Shown here: positions 8,692-17,054 of the stretch, in pieces
Position numbering within the stretch: the first letter of the stretch is position 1
How the letters are laid out: the number at the start of each line of letters is the position of its first letter
DNA from: Streptomyces tendae
GTDB taxonomy: Bacteria > Actinomycetota > Actinomycetes > Streptomycetales > Streptomycetaceae
NCBI RefSeq assembly: GCF_008632955.1
Contig: NZ_CP043959.1
Span: 6,510,001 to 6,574,000, forward strand
Direction of reading: 5' to 3'
DNA: 64,000 bases
The notes under the pieces: generated by a model
What the model was told of the DNA's origin: nothing
Databases searched by the model: none
The model's input: the letters and a program-made list of their open reading frames with translations, nothing else
Program-made: the position numbers and the translations under genes

Positions 8692-11600
8692 TCAGTCGAA
8701 CCAGCGGTCGCGGGCCAGTTCCTCCGTGCGGGACGGATCCTCCAGCAGCGCCCCCACCTCGAAGCGCCGCGGCCATTGCCCCGCCGCCCAGGCGAGACCC
8801 GCGGCGACCCCCTCCAGCGTCGCCACGTGCAGCACCCCGTCGTCGGTGAGCCGCCAGTCGATCTCCACGCCGTCGACGACGAGCTCCTCGTGCTCCACGT
8901 AGACGGCCGGGGTGCCCGCCCCCAGCAGCACCCGCACCGCCTCCGGCACCTCGTGCTCCGTGCCCTCGGAGTCCACCCGCCCGGTGACGGACTCGCTCAG
9001 CCGCCGCACCTGGAACAGCTCCGCCAGCTCCGCGGCCCGCGCCGGCCGCACCGGCAGCAGCGGCACCCCGGAGGTGAACGGCAGCAGGTCGGGCGAGTCG
9101 ACGACCACCGCGTCGGCGGCGTCCACCACCTCCACCCGCCCGTCGGTCACCGCGCGCAGCTCGTCCGGCAGGGTCACCTGCTCCGGGTCCAGCTCCGCCA
9201 GCGCCCCGTACAGGCCGTGCAACTGGGCCGCCGTGACCGGCCGGTCCGGGTCGGCGAGCCGCTCCAGCAGCTCCGCCGCCCCGCCCGGCTCGTCCAGCAG
9301 CGCGGCGACCGACGTGCGGACGCCCAGCGCGTGCAGCACCTGCTCGTCGTCGAAGCCGGCCGCGTCCGCCTCGTCGTACAGCCCGCGCAGCAGCGGGTCG
9401 CCGCCCGCGGCGCGCAGTCCGGCCGGGCGGCGTCCGCCCAGCACGGGGTGGCCGCGCAGCCACCACGCGGTGTACGGCCGCACGACCTCGTGGGTGCCGT
9501 CGTGCAGCAGGATGCGTACCGGCTCGACCAGGGCGTCCCGCAGCGGCGGCCGGGACAGCAGGGCCAGCGCCCGCGGCCAGTGGTCGTCGTCCACCAGGTC
9601 CAGGTCGCGCACGGCGACGATCTCGGTGGCGACCGGCGGCACGGGCGCGTCGGGGAAGCGGTCGAGGATGTCCTCGGCCCACACGTCCACGGCGTCCAGC
9701 AGCCCCGGGTCGTCCGGTTCGGCGTAGTCGCTCTCGCGGGGCTCCAGCTCGTCCGGGTCGAGCACCACGTCCGTGGCCCGCACCAGCGCGAAGTCCACCA
9801 GCACCCCGCACGCGGCCAGCGGCTGCTCGCCCCACCGTTCGGCCTGCTCCGCGTCCACCGCGGCCAGCTCCCCCTCCCGCATGACCTGCGCGAACGGACC
9901 GCCGGGGAAGACGAGTTCGCAGGCCGGGGACAGTTCGCCGTCCTCGTCGGGCAGGGCGAGCGCGCCCAGCCAGGGCTCGTCGCCGGGGTCCAGCCCGGCG
10001 TCACGCACCAGCCCCAGCACGGTGTCGGCGAGTTCCTCGGCGTCCGGGGCGTCCTCCTCCCAGTTCACCGCGCCCTCGTCGTCGAGGGACGCGGCGACGG
10101 CGGCCCGCACCTGCGGGGTGGTGAGCACGGCGCGCGGAGTGGCCGGCAGCGCGCCCAGCTTCTCCAGCAGCGGGTGGGCGGCGTCGGGGTGGGCGACCTT
10201 CAGGCCGAGCCGGGCCAGCAGCTCGGCGTCCAGGGCCGCGTCGGGCGTGGGCAGCAGCACCTGCCGCGGCCCGATGGTCGTCCGGCCGTCGGCCAGCGGT
10301 ACCGGCAGCCCCGACAGGCGGTCCGGGTCGACCCCGGCGAGGCTGTCGTACAGCCGCCGCCACCAGTCGGGGGACTTCTCCAGGCCGGCGAGCCGGTCGA
10401 CCGCGTCGGTGAGCGGCACCCGGGCCACCCCGAGCGTGCGCAGCTCCACGCGCCGTTCCAGCCCCGCGGGCAGCAGCGTGGGCAGTACCTCGGCCAGCAC
10501 CCGTACGGTGTCGGCGCCCGCCCCCTCGACGATCTCGGCGTCCCTGGGCCGCAGCGCCTCGGGCAGTTCGGAGTCGTCGTCGGCGACGGGTACGGCGGCG
10601 GGCGGGAGGAAGGCGGTGCGCGGCAGCCGCTCCAGGACCGCGGCGCGCAGGGCGCCGTCCAGCTCGCCCTTGCCGAGGGGCCCCGGCACCAGGCCGATGA
10701 CGCCGGTGCCCACCGGACGCCATGCGGCGAGGAGTCCGGCGTAGGCGTCGGCGGCGCGCTGCACGAGGAAGTCGGTGAGCGGGCCCGGGGCGGCATGCCG
10801 GCGGGTGGAGTCCAGCGGCAGGGAGGCGATGAGCAGGGCGGGCACGCCGAGCGGCTCGTCGCTGGGCGTGGGCGCGTGCACGACGGGGGCGGTGCGCGGG
10901 CGGGCGGGGCCGCCGTCGGTGTCGACGGGGACGGCCCAGGTGACCGACCAGTGCGGCCTCAGCCGCTCCTCGACGGGCCGGTCGGCGAGCAGTTCGGGGG
11001 CGAGGCCGCCGTGCGCGGTGGCGGTGCGCCAGCGGGTGGTGCCGTCGCGGGAGTCCGTCACCACGGTCAGCTCGCCGTCGGTGCCGCGGCGCATCGTGCG
11101 GGGCGTGTCGTCGCCGATCTCGACGACGACCTCCTCCAGGCCGGGCAGGGCAAGCAGCAGGGCGTCGTCGACGGCGTGCAGCAGCCGCTCGGCGAGGTCG
11201 GCTGCGGCGGTGTCGCGCAGCGGCAGGATGACGGCCGTGTCGTACGGGTCGGGGGCGGTGCCCTCGGCGGCGAACGGCAGCCGCAGCAGCGGTACGTGCC
11301 CGTCGCGGCGGCGGATCTCGTCACCGAGGCCGGGGCCGTGCCTGGCGGTGTCCCGCGCGAGGTCCCGCGCCTCGGCGAGCGACCAGCGCACCCCGCCGTG
11401 CCGGCCGACGACGGCGGGTTCGTCGGTGACGGCGAGCACGGCCGCGAAGCCGACGCCGAACCGTCCGACGGCCCGGTCGGGCGCGTCCCGCTTGGCGGAG
11501 GCCCGCAGCGTGGACAGCGACTCGACTCCGGCCGCGTCCAGCGGGGCGCCGGTGTTGGCGGCGACCAGCACGCCGTCGCGCAGGGTGAGCCGCAGCCGGC

Positions 11601-11817
11601 CGGGCACGCCGGCACGGGCGGCGGCGTCGGCGGCGTTCTGCGCGAGCTCGACGACGAGCCGGTCCCGGTACCCGCCGAGGACGAGGTCCTCCTCGGCGTT
11701 GGCGTCCTCACGGAAACGGGCCGGACTGGTGGCCCAGGCGTCCAGGACCCCGCGCCGCAGACGCGCCGTACCGAACGGGTCGGCACCTTCGGCGGCGGGC
11801 CGCACGAACTTGCTCAC
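8692..11817 (-). CDS. Large Hsp90/sacsin-type (GHKL) ATP-binding protein
   Basis: About 1041 aa. I choose the GTG at 11817 because AGGAGAGTCAAC precedes it. The N-terminal ~130 residues carry a GHKL ATPase fold: N-box ELAQNAADAA (Glu57, Asn61), G1-like region AANTGAPLD, and G2 box VGRFGVGFAAVLAV. The G1 aspartate that normally contacts adenine is replaced (AANTG), as seen in sacsin-like and other divergent Hsp90 relatives. The remaining ~900 residues are leucine- and acid-rich with no motif I can name. Streptomyces homologues are usually annotated as molecular chaperone or ATP-binding protein. It is monocistronic, and its function is not established. A chaperone or nucleotide-sensing scaffold role is inferred from the ATPase fold alone. 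Confidence 0.85.
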   Translation of the reverse strand: MSKFVRPAAEGADPFGTARLRRGVLDAWATSPARFREDANAEEDLVLGGYRDRLVVELAQNAADAAARAGVPGRLRLTLRDGVLVAANTGAPLDAAGVESLSTLRASAKRDAPDRAVGRFGVGFAAVLAVTDEPAVVGRHGGVRWSLAEARDLARDTARHGPGLGDEIRRRDGHVPLLRLPFAAEGTAPDPYDTAVILPLRDTAAADLAERLLHAVDDALLLALPGLEEVVVEIGDDTPRTMRRGTDGELTVVTDSRDGTTRWRTATAHGGLAPELLADRPVEERLRPHWSVTWAVPVDTDGGPARPRTAPVVHAPTPSDEPLGVPALLIASLPLDSTRRHAAPGPLTDFLVQRAADAYAGLLAAWRPVGTGVIGLVPGPLGKGELDGALRAAVLERLPRTAFLPPAAVPVADDDSELPEALRPRDAEIVEGAGADTVRVLAEVLPTLLPAGLERRVELRTLGVARVPLTDAVDRLAGLEKSPDWWRRLYDSLAGVDPDRLSGLPVPLADGRTTIGPRQVLLPTPDAALDAELLARLGLKVAHPDAAHPLLEKLGALPATPRAVLTTPQVRAAVAASLDDEGAVNWEEDAPDAEELADTVLGLVRDAGLDPGDEPWLGALALPDEDGELSPACELVFPGGPFAQVMREGELAAVDAEQAERWGEQPLAACGVLVDFALVRATDVVLDPDELEPRESDYAEPDDPGLLDAVDVWAEDILDRFPDAPVPPVATEIVAVRDLDLVDDDHWPRALALLSRPPLRDALVEPVRILLHDGTHEVVRPYTAWWLRGHPVLGGRRPAGLRAAGGDPLLRGLYDEADAAGFDDEQVLHALGVRTSVAALLDEPGGAAELLERLADPDRPVTAAQLHGLYGALAELDPEQVTLPDELRAVTDGRVEVVDAADAVVVDSPDLLPFTSGVPLLPVRPARAAELAELFQVRRLSESVTGRVDSEGTEHEVPEAVRVLLGAGTPAVYVEHEELVVDGVEIDWRLTDDGVLHVATLEGVAAGLAWAAGQWPRRFEVGALLEDPSRTEELARDRWFD

Positions 11818-11909
11818 GTTGACTCTCCTCATCGGGCCCTGATCTGCGTGAGGTCGAAGGTACCGCTCCGCGACATCCCGGGGACGCGGTGTCCGCGGGG
11901 CACCGCATC

Positions 11910-13178
11910 ATGTGGATGATCAGCACTGTGTTGCTCGAATCGCTGTCCGTCGCCGCGCTGGCCGTGGTGCTGGTGTGTGCCGTCGTCCGTCCCTTCCGCT
12001 GGCCGGAGGCGGCGTTCGCGGTGCCCGCCGCCGGAGTCGTGATCGCGACGGGCGCGATCACCTGGGAGGCGGTGCGGGAGGAGGCCGTGCGGCTCGGGCC
12101 GGTGATCGGTTTCCTCGCCGCCGTCCTGGTGCTCGCCAAGCTGTGCGACGAGGAAGGTCTCTTCCACGCGTGCGGGACCTGGATGGCCCGCTGGTCCCGC
12201 CACCGCCCGCGCCGGCTGCTCGGCGCGGTGTTCGCGCTCGCCTCGCTGATCACGGCGGTGCTCAGCCTGGACGCCACGGTGGTGCTGCTGACGCCGGTGG
12301 TCTTCGCGACGGCGACCCGCATGGGCGCCCGGCCCGCCCCGCACGTCTACGCGGGCGCGCACCTGTCGAACACGGCGTCCCTGCTGCTGCCGGTGTCGAA
12401 CCTGACCAACCTGCTCGCCTTCACCGCCACCGGGCTGACCTTCACCCGCTTCGCGCTGCTGATGCTCCTGCCGTGGCTGGCGGCCATCGCCGTGGAGTAC
12501 GTCGTCTTCCGCCGTTTCTTCGCCGTCGACCTCGCGGCGGAGCCGACCGCACCGGACACGGCGGACGAGCGGGTGGAGGTGCCGCTGTTCGCCCTGGTCA
12601 CGGTGGCGGCCACGCTCGCCGGGTTCGCCGTGGCGTCCGCGGTGGGCGCCGACCCGGCGTGGGCGGCGGCGGCCGGCGCGGCCGTGATGGCGGTGCGGGC
12701 CCTGGCCCGCCGCCGCACCGGTCCCCTGCGGCTGCTGCGCGCCGCCGACCTGCCGTTCCTGGCGTTCGTGCTGGCCCTGGGCGTGGTGGTCCGGGCGGTC
12801 CTGGACCACGGCCTGGACGACGCGCTCGACGCGGTCCTGCCCGACGGCACGGGCCTGCTCCCCCTGCTGGCCGTCGCCGGTCTCGCGGCCCTGCTGGCGA
12901 ACCTGATCAACAACCTGCCCGCCGTCCTCGCCCTGGTCCCGCTGGCCGCTCCGTCCGGCCCCGGCGCGGTCCTCGCGGTCCTGCTCGGCGTGAACATCGG
13001 CCCGAACCTCACCTACGCGGGCTCGCTGGCCACCCTGCTGTGGCGCCGGATCGCCCACCGCCACGACCACGAGGTGAGCCTGCGGCGCTTCACCCTGCTG
13101 GGGCTGGCGACCGTTCCGGCCGCGCTCGTGGCGTCGACGGTGGCGCTCTGGCTCTCGCTGGAGCTGTTCGGCGGCTGA
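11910..13178 (+). CDS. ArsB/NhaD-like (SLC13-type) membrane transporter
   Basis: About 422-aa polytopic protein of the ion-transporter superfamily that includes ArsB and CitM. It has roughly ten to twelve hydrophobic helices, with family-like segments LDATVVLLTPVVFA, HLSNTASLLLPVSNLTNLLAF and LINNLPAVLALVPLA; the two helical-hairpin N-rich motifs (SNLTN and INNLPA) are characteristic. The ATG at 11910 is preferred because the first helix starts immediately after it; GTG 11889 is also possible, and neither has a strong ribosome site. It starts 93 bp from the divergent Hsp90-like gene. The substrate could be arsenite, antimonite or an organic anion. No arsR, arsC or acr3 gene adjoins it, so an arsenic role is unsupported. 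Confidence 0.85.
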   Translation: MWMISTVLLESLSVAALAVVLVCAVVRPFRWPEAAFAVPAAGVVIATGAITWEAVREEAVRLGPVIGFLAAVLVLAKLCDEEGLFHACGTWMARWSRHRPRRLLGAVFALASLITAVLSLDATVVLLTPVVFATATRMGARPAPHVYAGAHLSNTASLLLPVSNLTNLLAFTATGLTFTRFALLMLLPWLAAIAVEYVVFRRFFAVDLAAEPTAPDTADERVEVPLFALVTVAATLAGFAVASAVGADPAWAAAAGAAVMAVRALARRRTGPLRLLRAADLPFLAFVLALGVVVRAVLDHGLDDALDAVLPDGTGLLPLLAVAGLAALLANLINNLPAVLALVPLAAPSGPGAVLAVLLGVNIGPNLTYAGSLATLLWRRIAHRHDHEVSLRRFTLLGLATVPAALVASTVALWLSLELFGG

Positions 13179-13517
13179 ATCCGGGGGACGGCCGGAGACC
13201 CACGCCACATTCCTGAAGGGCGCCCGGTGACATGCTCCACAGGGCCCGCCGGGTGTACTACGCGGAATAGTGAAGAAACGCCCGATTTGAAATCGGACAT
13301 ATGCCGCACAAGGCTGATCGATCACCTTGAAAGGGGGGTTTCTCCCCGTAGAGGGTGCTCCGTCAAGAGACGTGCATCTCATGCCGGATCTACGAGGTTT
13401 CGTCGTAGGTCACACCTTTGCGGCTTTTGGGCGGTGCCGGTTACCAAGGAACAGCCAGCGCGGCACGGACCTGTTCCGCGGATGGCATTCCCCCGTCCCC
13501 TCCCCCATGAGGTTTCG
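13179..13517 (+). other. Long structured leader/intergenic region before the M23 gene
   Basis: This 339-bp gap has lower GC than its surroundings and no credible gene. It contains a perfect 15-bp palindrome CCGATTTGAAATCGG (13282-13296). A 9-bp stem-loop joins GATCTACGA (13387-13395) to TCGTAGGTC (13403-13411). Two mutually competing stems follow: GTGCCG/CGGCAC (13434-13439 with 13461-13466) and GGAACAG/CTGTTCC (13448-13454 with 13471-13477). This looks like a regulated 5' leader. It does not show the conserved sequence blocks of the c-di-AMP (ydaO) riboswitch often found upstream of Streptomyces cell-wall hydrolases, as far as I can recall them. Confidence 0.55.
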
Positions 13518-14186
13518 ATGTTCGAGCGCGTCATCTCCCGTTTCCCCCGTACGACCGCCACCCGCACCCGCGCCGCCGTCCTGGCCGCCGGTCTGGGCTC
13601 CACGGCCGTCCTGGGAGCCGGAGTCGCGGTCGCCGCCTCCGGCAACTCCGCGCCGACCGCCACCCCGGTCCAGGCGCAGGCCGCCGCGCAGGCCGAGGCC
13701 GCGAAGACGCAGGCCGTGAAGGCCTCGGCAGTGAAGAAGGCGACCCAGGCCGCCAAGAAGAGCACCCCGTCCTGGGTCTCCCCGGTCAAGAACTACAAGC
13801 TGTCGGCGAGCTTCGCGCAGAACGGCGGCATGTGGGCCCACAAGCACTCCGGCCAGGACTACGCCGTCCCGACCGGCACCCCGGTGATGGCCGCCCACGG
13901 CGGCACCGTCGTCAAGGCCGGCGGCAACGGCGCCGGTGACGGCCCCGCGTACGGCAACGCCATCGTGATCAAGCACGGCAGCAAGACGTACTCCCAGTAC
14001 GCCCACCTGTCGTCCGTGCACGTGAAGGTCGGCCAGGTCGTCAAGACCGGCCAGAAGATCGCCCTGTCCGGCAACACCGGCAACTCCAGCGGTCCCCACC
14101 TGCACTTCGAGATCCGCACCACCCCGAACTACGGCTCCGCCGTCAACCCGGCGACCTTCCTGCGCGGCCACGGCGTCTCCCTCTGA
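13518..14186 (+). CDS. Secreted M23 (LytM-type) peptidoglycan endopeptidase
   Basis: 222-aa exported zinc endopeptidase that cuts peptide cross-links in the cell wall. Residues 1-41 are a long Streptomyces-type signal peptide ending in VAVAASG. An alanine/lysine-rich linker follows (to about 85). The peptidase domain then has HSGQD (His110, Asp114), a conserved YAHL (His163) and GPHLHFEIR (His194, His196), so all zinc and catalytic residues are present. The ATG at 13518 has ATGAGG upstream. An upstream leader with alternative hairpins suggests post-transcriptional control. A hairpin terminator follows at 14221-14243. Confidence 0.93.
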   Translation: MFERVISRFPRTTATRTRAAVLAAGLGSTAVLGAGVAVAASGNSAPTATPVQAQAAAQAEAAKTQAVKASAVKKATQAAKKSTPSWVSPVKNYKLSASFAQNGGMWAHKHSGQDYAVPTGTPVMAAHGGTVVKAGGNGAGDGPAYGNAIVIKHGSKTYSQYAHLSSVHVKVGQVVKTGQKIALSGNTGNSSGPHLHFEIRTTPNYGSAVNPATFLRGHGVSL

Positions 14187-14220
14187 TCCGAGCCCCGCAA
14201 CGCACCCCGCACGCGCCCTC

Positions 14221-14243
14221 GAGGCCGGCCCCAGGCCGGCCTC
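14221..14243 (+). terminator. Terminator hairpin after M23 gene
   Basis: GAGGCCGGCC (14221-14230) pairs with GGCCGGCCTC (14234-14243) across a 3-nt loop and is followed by GGGGGTT. It lies between the convergent M23 and DUF397 genes. Confidence 0.75.
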
Positions 14244-14260
14244 GGGGGTTCGTCGTGCAT

Positions 14261-14446
14261 TCAGCCCTGCTGCACGTAGGGAAGGAAACGCGCCCACGCG
14301 GTCGAGGCGAAGGCCAGTCGGGGGCCCGCGGTGTCCTTGGAGTCCCGGACGTGCACGATGCGGGGGGTGAGGGCGAGTTCGACGCAGGAGTTGCCGTCGT
14401 TGCCGCTGCTGTAGCTGCTCTTGAACCAGTTGAGCTCGCTGCTCAT
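14261..14446 (-). CDS. DUF397 protein
   Basis: 61-aa protein with the family hallmark LNWFKSSYSSGNDGNSCVEL near the N-terminus, then IVHVRDSKD and a C-terminal F-A-WARFL segment. Its start overlaps the end of the XRE gene by 4 nt (ATGA), so translation is coupled. XRE-DUF397 pairs are abundant in Streptomyces and have been described as toxin-antitoxin-like modules (Scr1/Scr2 type) or as regulator-partner pairs. Which role applies here cannot be told from sequence. Confidence 0.9.
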   Translation of the reverse strand: MSSELNWFKSSYSSGNDGNSCVELALTPRIVHVRDSKDTAGPRLAFASTAWARFLPYVQQG

Positions 14447-15321
14447 GTTTCTCCCAGCAGTTGTCCGATGAAGGTCAGCGTTTCGCGCGGAGAGAGCGCC
14501 TGGGCTCGGATGGTTGCATACCGCAGCTCGAGAACACGCAGGTGTTTCAGCTCAGTTGTCGGCCGACCACAGAACGCACCGTCGGAGCGGCCCACCGCCG
14601 TCCCGTCCGCGAACTTCAGCAGCTCGATCCTGCCGTCCATTCCGGAGTGCGACTCGCAGTCCAACGGCATGACCTGAAGCATCACGTTGCGCAGTCGGCC
14701 CACCTCCAACAGGCGTTCCAGCTGCCGTCGTTGCACCATTCTGCCCCCGATGGGACGCCGCAGAGCCGCCTCTTCCAGAACGAAACTGAGCGCGGGCGCG
14801 GGCGAGCGGTCAAAGACCGACGCCCGGGCGACCCGCGCCGCGACCATGCGCTCCACCTCGTCCGACGAGTACGGCGGCTGCATGGCCTCGAACAAAGCCT
14901 TCGCGTGCTCAGGCGTCTGGAGCAGGCCGTGGACGCTGTGGCTCTCATAGATGCCGATCTCCACCGCCTGCGCCTCCAACTTCGCGAGCGCGCGTACCTT
15001 CTTGGGATAGCGGACCTTCTTCACGTCCTCCCATGCGGCGGACAGCAGACCCCCCGCCCCCAGCACCTCGTCCGCCCTCGCCAGGAACTCCTGGCGAGGG
15101 ATCCGCTTGCCGGCCTCGATCTTGTAGATCATGTCCTCGCCGTAGCCCACGGCCCGCCCGAAGTCCGGCACCCGGAGGCCCGCCGCCTCGCGGCGCAGCC
15201 TCAGCTGGCGCCCCACGGTCGTGATGACCGCGACGCCCCACTCGTCGTCCGGGTCGACCTCCCAGCCCGGCTCGTCCGCCTCGTCGTCGTGCCGACCCGG
15301 CTCCGCCTCCACCGCCGTCAT
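14443..15321 (-). CDS. XRE-family HTH regulator with DUF5753 domain
   Basis: About 292 aa from the ATG at 15321, which has GAGAGGTG upstream. After an acidic N-terminal stretch, the XRE helix-turn-helix lies around residues 36-85 (GRQLRLRREAAGLRVPDFGRAVGYGEDMIYKIEAGKRIP as the helix region). The rest is the DUF5753 module with the recognisable start of ESHSVHGLLQTPEHAKAL and YGIPGRMV-like RRPIGGRMVQRRQLERLL. It is paired with the DUF397 gene downstream. Relatives influence development and antibiotic production in Streptomyces. Confidence 0.92.
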   Translation of the reverse strand: MTAVEAEPGRHDDEADEPGWEVDPDDEWGVAVITTVGRQLRLRREAAGLRVPDFGRAVGYGEDMIYKIEAGKRIPRQEFLARADEVLGAGGLLSAAWEDVKKVRYPKKVRALAKLEAQAVEIGIYESHSVHGLLQTPEHAKALFEAMQPPYSSDEVERMVAARVARASVFDRSPAPALSFVLEEAALRRPIGGRMVQRRQLERLLEVGRLRNVMLQVMPLDCESHSGMDGRIELLKFADGTAVGRSDGAFCGRPTTELKHLRVLELRYATIRAQALSPRETLTFIGQLLGET

Positions 15322-15454
15322 GCCGCACCTCTCCCTCGGATCCGTCCGTGACGCACCCCGGCGCCCTACCCGCGTCAACGGCGGGCACGGCACCGACGGC
15401 TACGGACAGCCTCCGGACAGTGACCGGACACACACGGTGGGTGCTCCTACGAGG

Positions 15455-15820
15455 TCAGCGGGTGAAGAAGTTGACGAGGTTGCCGTCAGGGTCGCGGAAC
15501 AGCAGGGAGCGGTTGCCCCAGGGCATGGTGGCGGGGCCGCTGACGACGTCGGTGAGGAAGTCGCCCAGTTCCTTGTGGACGCGGTCCACGTCGTCGACGT
15601 GGAACTCGATGACCGCGCTGTGGTTGGCCGCCGGGCGGGCGGAGCCGGGCGCGAACATCGGGACGGTGGCGGTACCGGCGATCGCGAGGGTGGCGCCGTC
15701 GGTCCTGACCTCGGCGAAGTGCTCCGTGGCCCAGGTCGCGGACACGCCAAGGGCCCGCTCGTAGAACGCGACAAGGCGTGCCACGTCGGCGGTGATGATG
15801 CGGACGGATGCGAACTGCAT
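15455..15820 (-). CDS. VOC/glyoxalase-family protein
   Basis: 121-aa single-unit vicinal-oxygen-chelate protein. It has two beta-alpha-beta-beta-beta modules, starting FASVRIITADVARLVAFYERALG and repeating at IEFHVDDVDRVHKELG, and ends with WGNRSLLFRDPDGNLVNFF, the typical metal-ligand/loop region. The ATG at 15820 has GAGGAG upstream. It is transcribed divergently from the WYL regulator, with overlapping promoter space, which suggests regulation by it. The substrate is unknown; relatives include bleomycin-resistance-type binding proteins and lyases. Confidence 0.88.
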   Translation of the reverse strand: MQFASVRIITADVARLVAFYERALGVSATWATEHFAEVRTDGATLAIAGTATVPMFAPGSARPAANHSAVIEFHVDDVDRVHKELGDFLTDVVSGPATMPWGNRSLLFRDPDGNLVNFFTR

Positions 15821-15909
15821 GGGGGAACTCCTCAGCCGTACGGAAGGCGTGCACGGCCGACGCTAGGGGCAATAGCGGACAGAATCGGCCCGGTATACGC
15901 GGTATCTTC

Positions 15910-16914
15910 GTGCCTGTGCCCCGACCCGCCGCCCGTGTGCTGACCCTGCTGGAACTGCTGCAGTCCGGGGGCACCCGGACGGTGGCCGAACTGGCCGGCC
16001 GGCTCGGCGTCGACGGGCGGACCGTGCGGCGGTACGTGGAGCAGCTGATCGACCTGGACGTGCCGGTGGAATCGGTACGCGGACGTTACGGCGGGTACCG
16101 GCTCGGACCCGGTTACCGGGTGCCCCCGCTGATGTTCGGCGACGAGGAGGCGCTGGCCGTGCTGCTCGGCCTGGTGGCCGGACGCAGGGCGGGGCTGACG
16201 ACGGCGCAGCGCACGGCGAACGAGACGGCGGCGGCGAAGGTCCGGCGGGTGCTCCCCCGGCACCTGGCCCGGCGGCTGGACATCCTGCTGGAGTCCCTGT
16301 CGTTCACCGAGCAGCCCGGGGACTTCGCGAGCCCGGACGCGGGCGTCCTGCTCACCCTGGCCGACGCGGTGCACCACCGCCGGCCCGTCTCCGTCAGGTA
16401 CACCGACCGCGAGGGACGCCGCAGCGACCGCAGCCTGCATCCGTACGGGATCGTGGCGCACGCGGGCCGGTGGTACGTGACCGGCAGGGACGCGGACCGC
16501 AACGAGGACCGCACGTTCCGCCTCGACCGCATCGCGGACGCACGCACCCTGCCGGGCTCCTTCGAGGTGCCCGAGGGCCCGGACCCGGCGGCCCGCGTGG
16601 TGACGGGCTTCGCGACGGCCGCGTACCGCTACGAGGTGACCCTGCGCGTCCGGGCAACGTTCGAACACCTCCGCACGCACCTGCCCGCGACGGTCGCGAC
16701 CCTCACGGACGACCAGCCCGGCTGGCAACGGGTGGAGATCCACGCGGAACACCTGGGCTGGCTCCCACCCACCCTGGCCGCCCTGGACCGCCCCTTCGTC
16801 ATCGACGGCCCACCCGAACTCCGCACCCTGACGCGCGACTTCGCCACCCGTCTCACGGCGTACGCCCGGCGGACCGGCCCGACCACCGCCACTGCACCGG
16901 AACCTGGGACCTGA
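15910..16914 (+). CDS. HTH-WYL transcriptional regulator (YafY/DeoR-like)
   Basis: 334-aa regulator from GTG 15910. The N-terminal winged helix (about residues 5-60) reads AARVLTLLELLQSGG with RTVAELAGRLGVDGRTVRRYVEQL. The WYL domain (about 140-225) contains RPVSVRYTDREG and LHPYGIVAHAGRWYVTGRD, and a WCX C-terminal extension follows. WYL domains sense small ligands or nucleic acid. It sits divergent to the VOC gene, its most probable target. An in-frame upstream start at 15808 would overlap the VOC start and is less likely. Confidence 0.9.
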   Translation: MPVPRPAARVLTLLELLQSGGTRTVAELAGRLGVDGRTVRRYVEQLIDLDVPVESVRGRYGGYRLGPGYRVPPLMFGDEEALAVLLGLVAGRRAGLTTAQRTANETAAAKVRRVLPRHLARRLDILLESLSFTEQPGDFASPDAGVLLTLADAVHHRRPVSVRYTDREGRRSDRSLHPYGIVAHAGRWYVTGRDADRNEDRTFRLDRIADARTLPGSFEVPEGPDPAARVVTGFATAAYRYEVTLRVRATFEHLRTHLPATVATLTDDQPGWQRVEIHAEHLGWLPPTLAALDRPFVIDGPPELRTLTRDFATRLTAYARRTGPTTATAPEPGT

Positions 16915-17010
16915 TGCTCCGGTGCCGTCGGCGCCTTGCCGAGCGAGAACTCCGGGAGGCCGTCACGGCCTCGAGGGCCGAGGAAGTCGTGGCCGGCGCG
17001 TGAGATGACA

Positions 17011-17049
17011 GGCGGGTGGCGACGCCGGTGAGCGGCGTCGTCACCCGCC
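17011..17049. terminator. Bidirectional terminator
   Basis: GGCGGGTGGCGACGCC (17011-17026) pairs over 16 positions, with one G-U, with GGCGTCGTCACCCGCC (17034-17049). It lies between the convergent WYL and DUF3027 genes. Confidence 0.85.
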
Positions 17050-17054
17050 TCCCG

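Noticed and set aside
8593..11919. 1108-codon plus-strand open frame opposite the Hsp90-like gene
   Set aside because: Antisense shadow with no recognisable domain; the opposite strand has GHKL motifs.
11910..13178. Arsenic resistance operon
   Set aside because: Only an ArsB-like permease fold is present, with no arsR, arsC or arsenite-responsive partner genes.
13179..13517. c-di-AMP (ydaO) riboswitch
   Set aside because: The conserved sequence blocks I expect for this class were not found; kept only as an unassigned structured leader.
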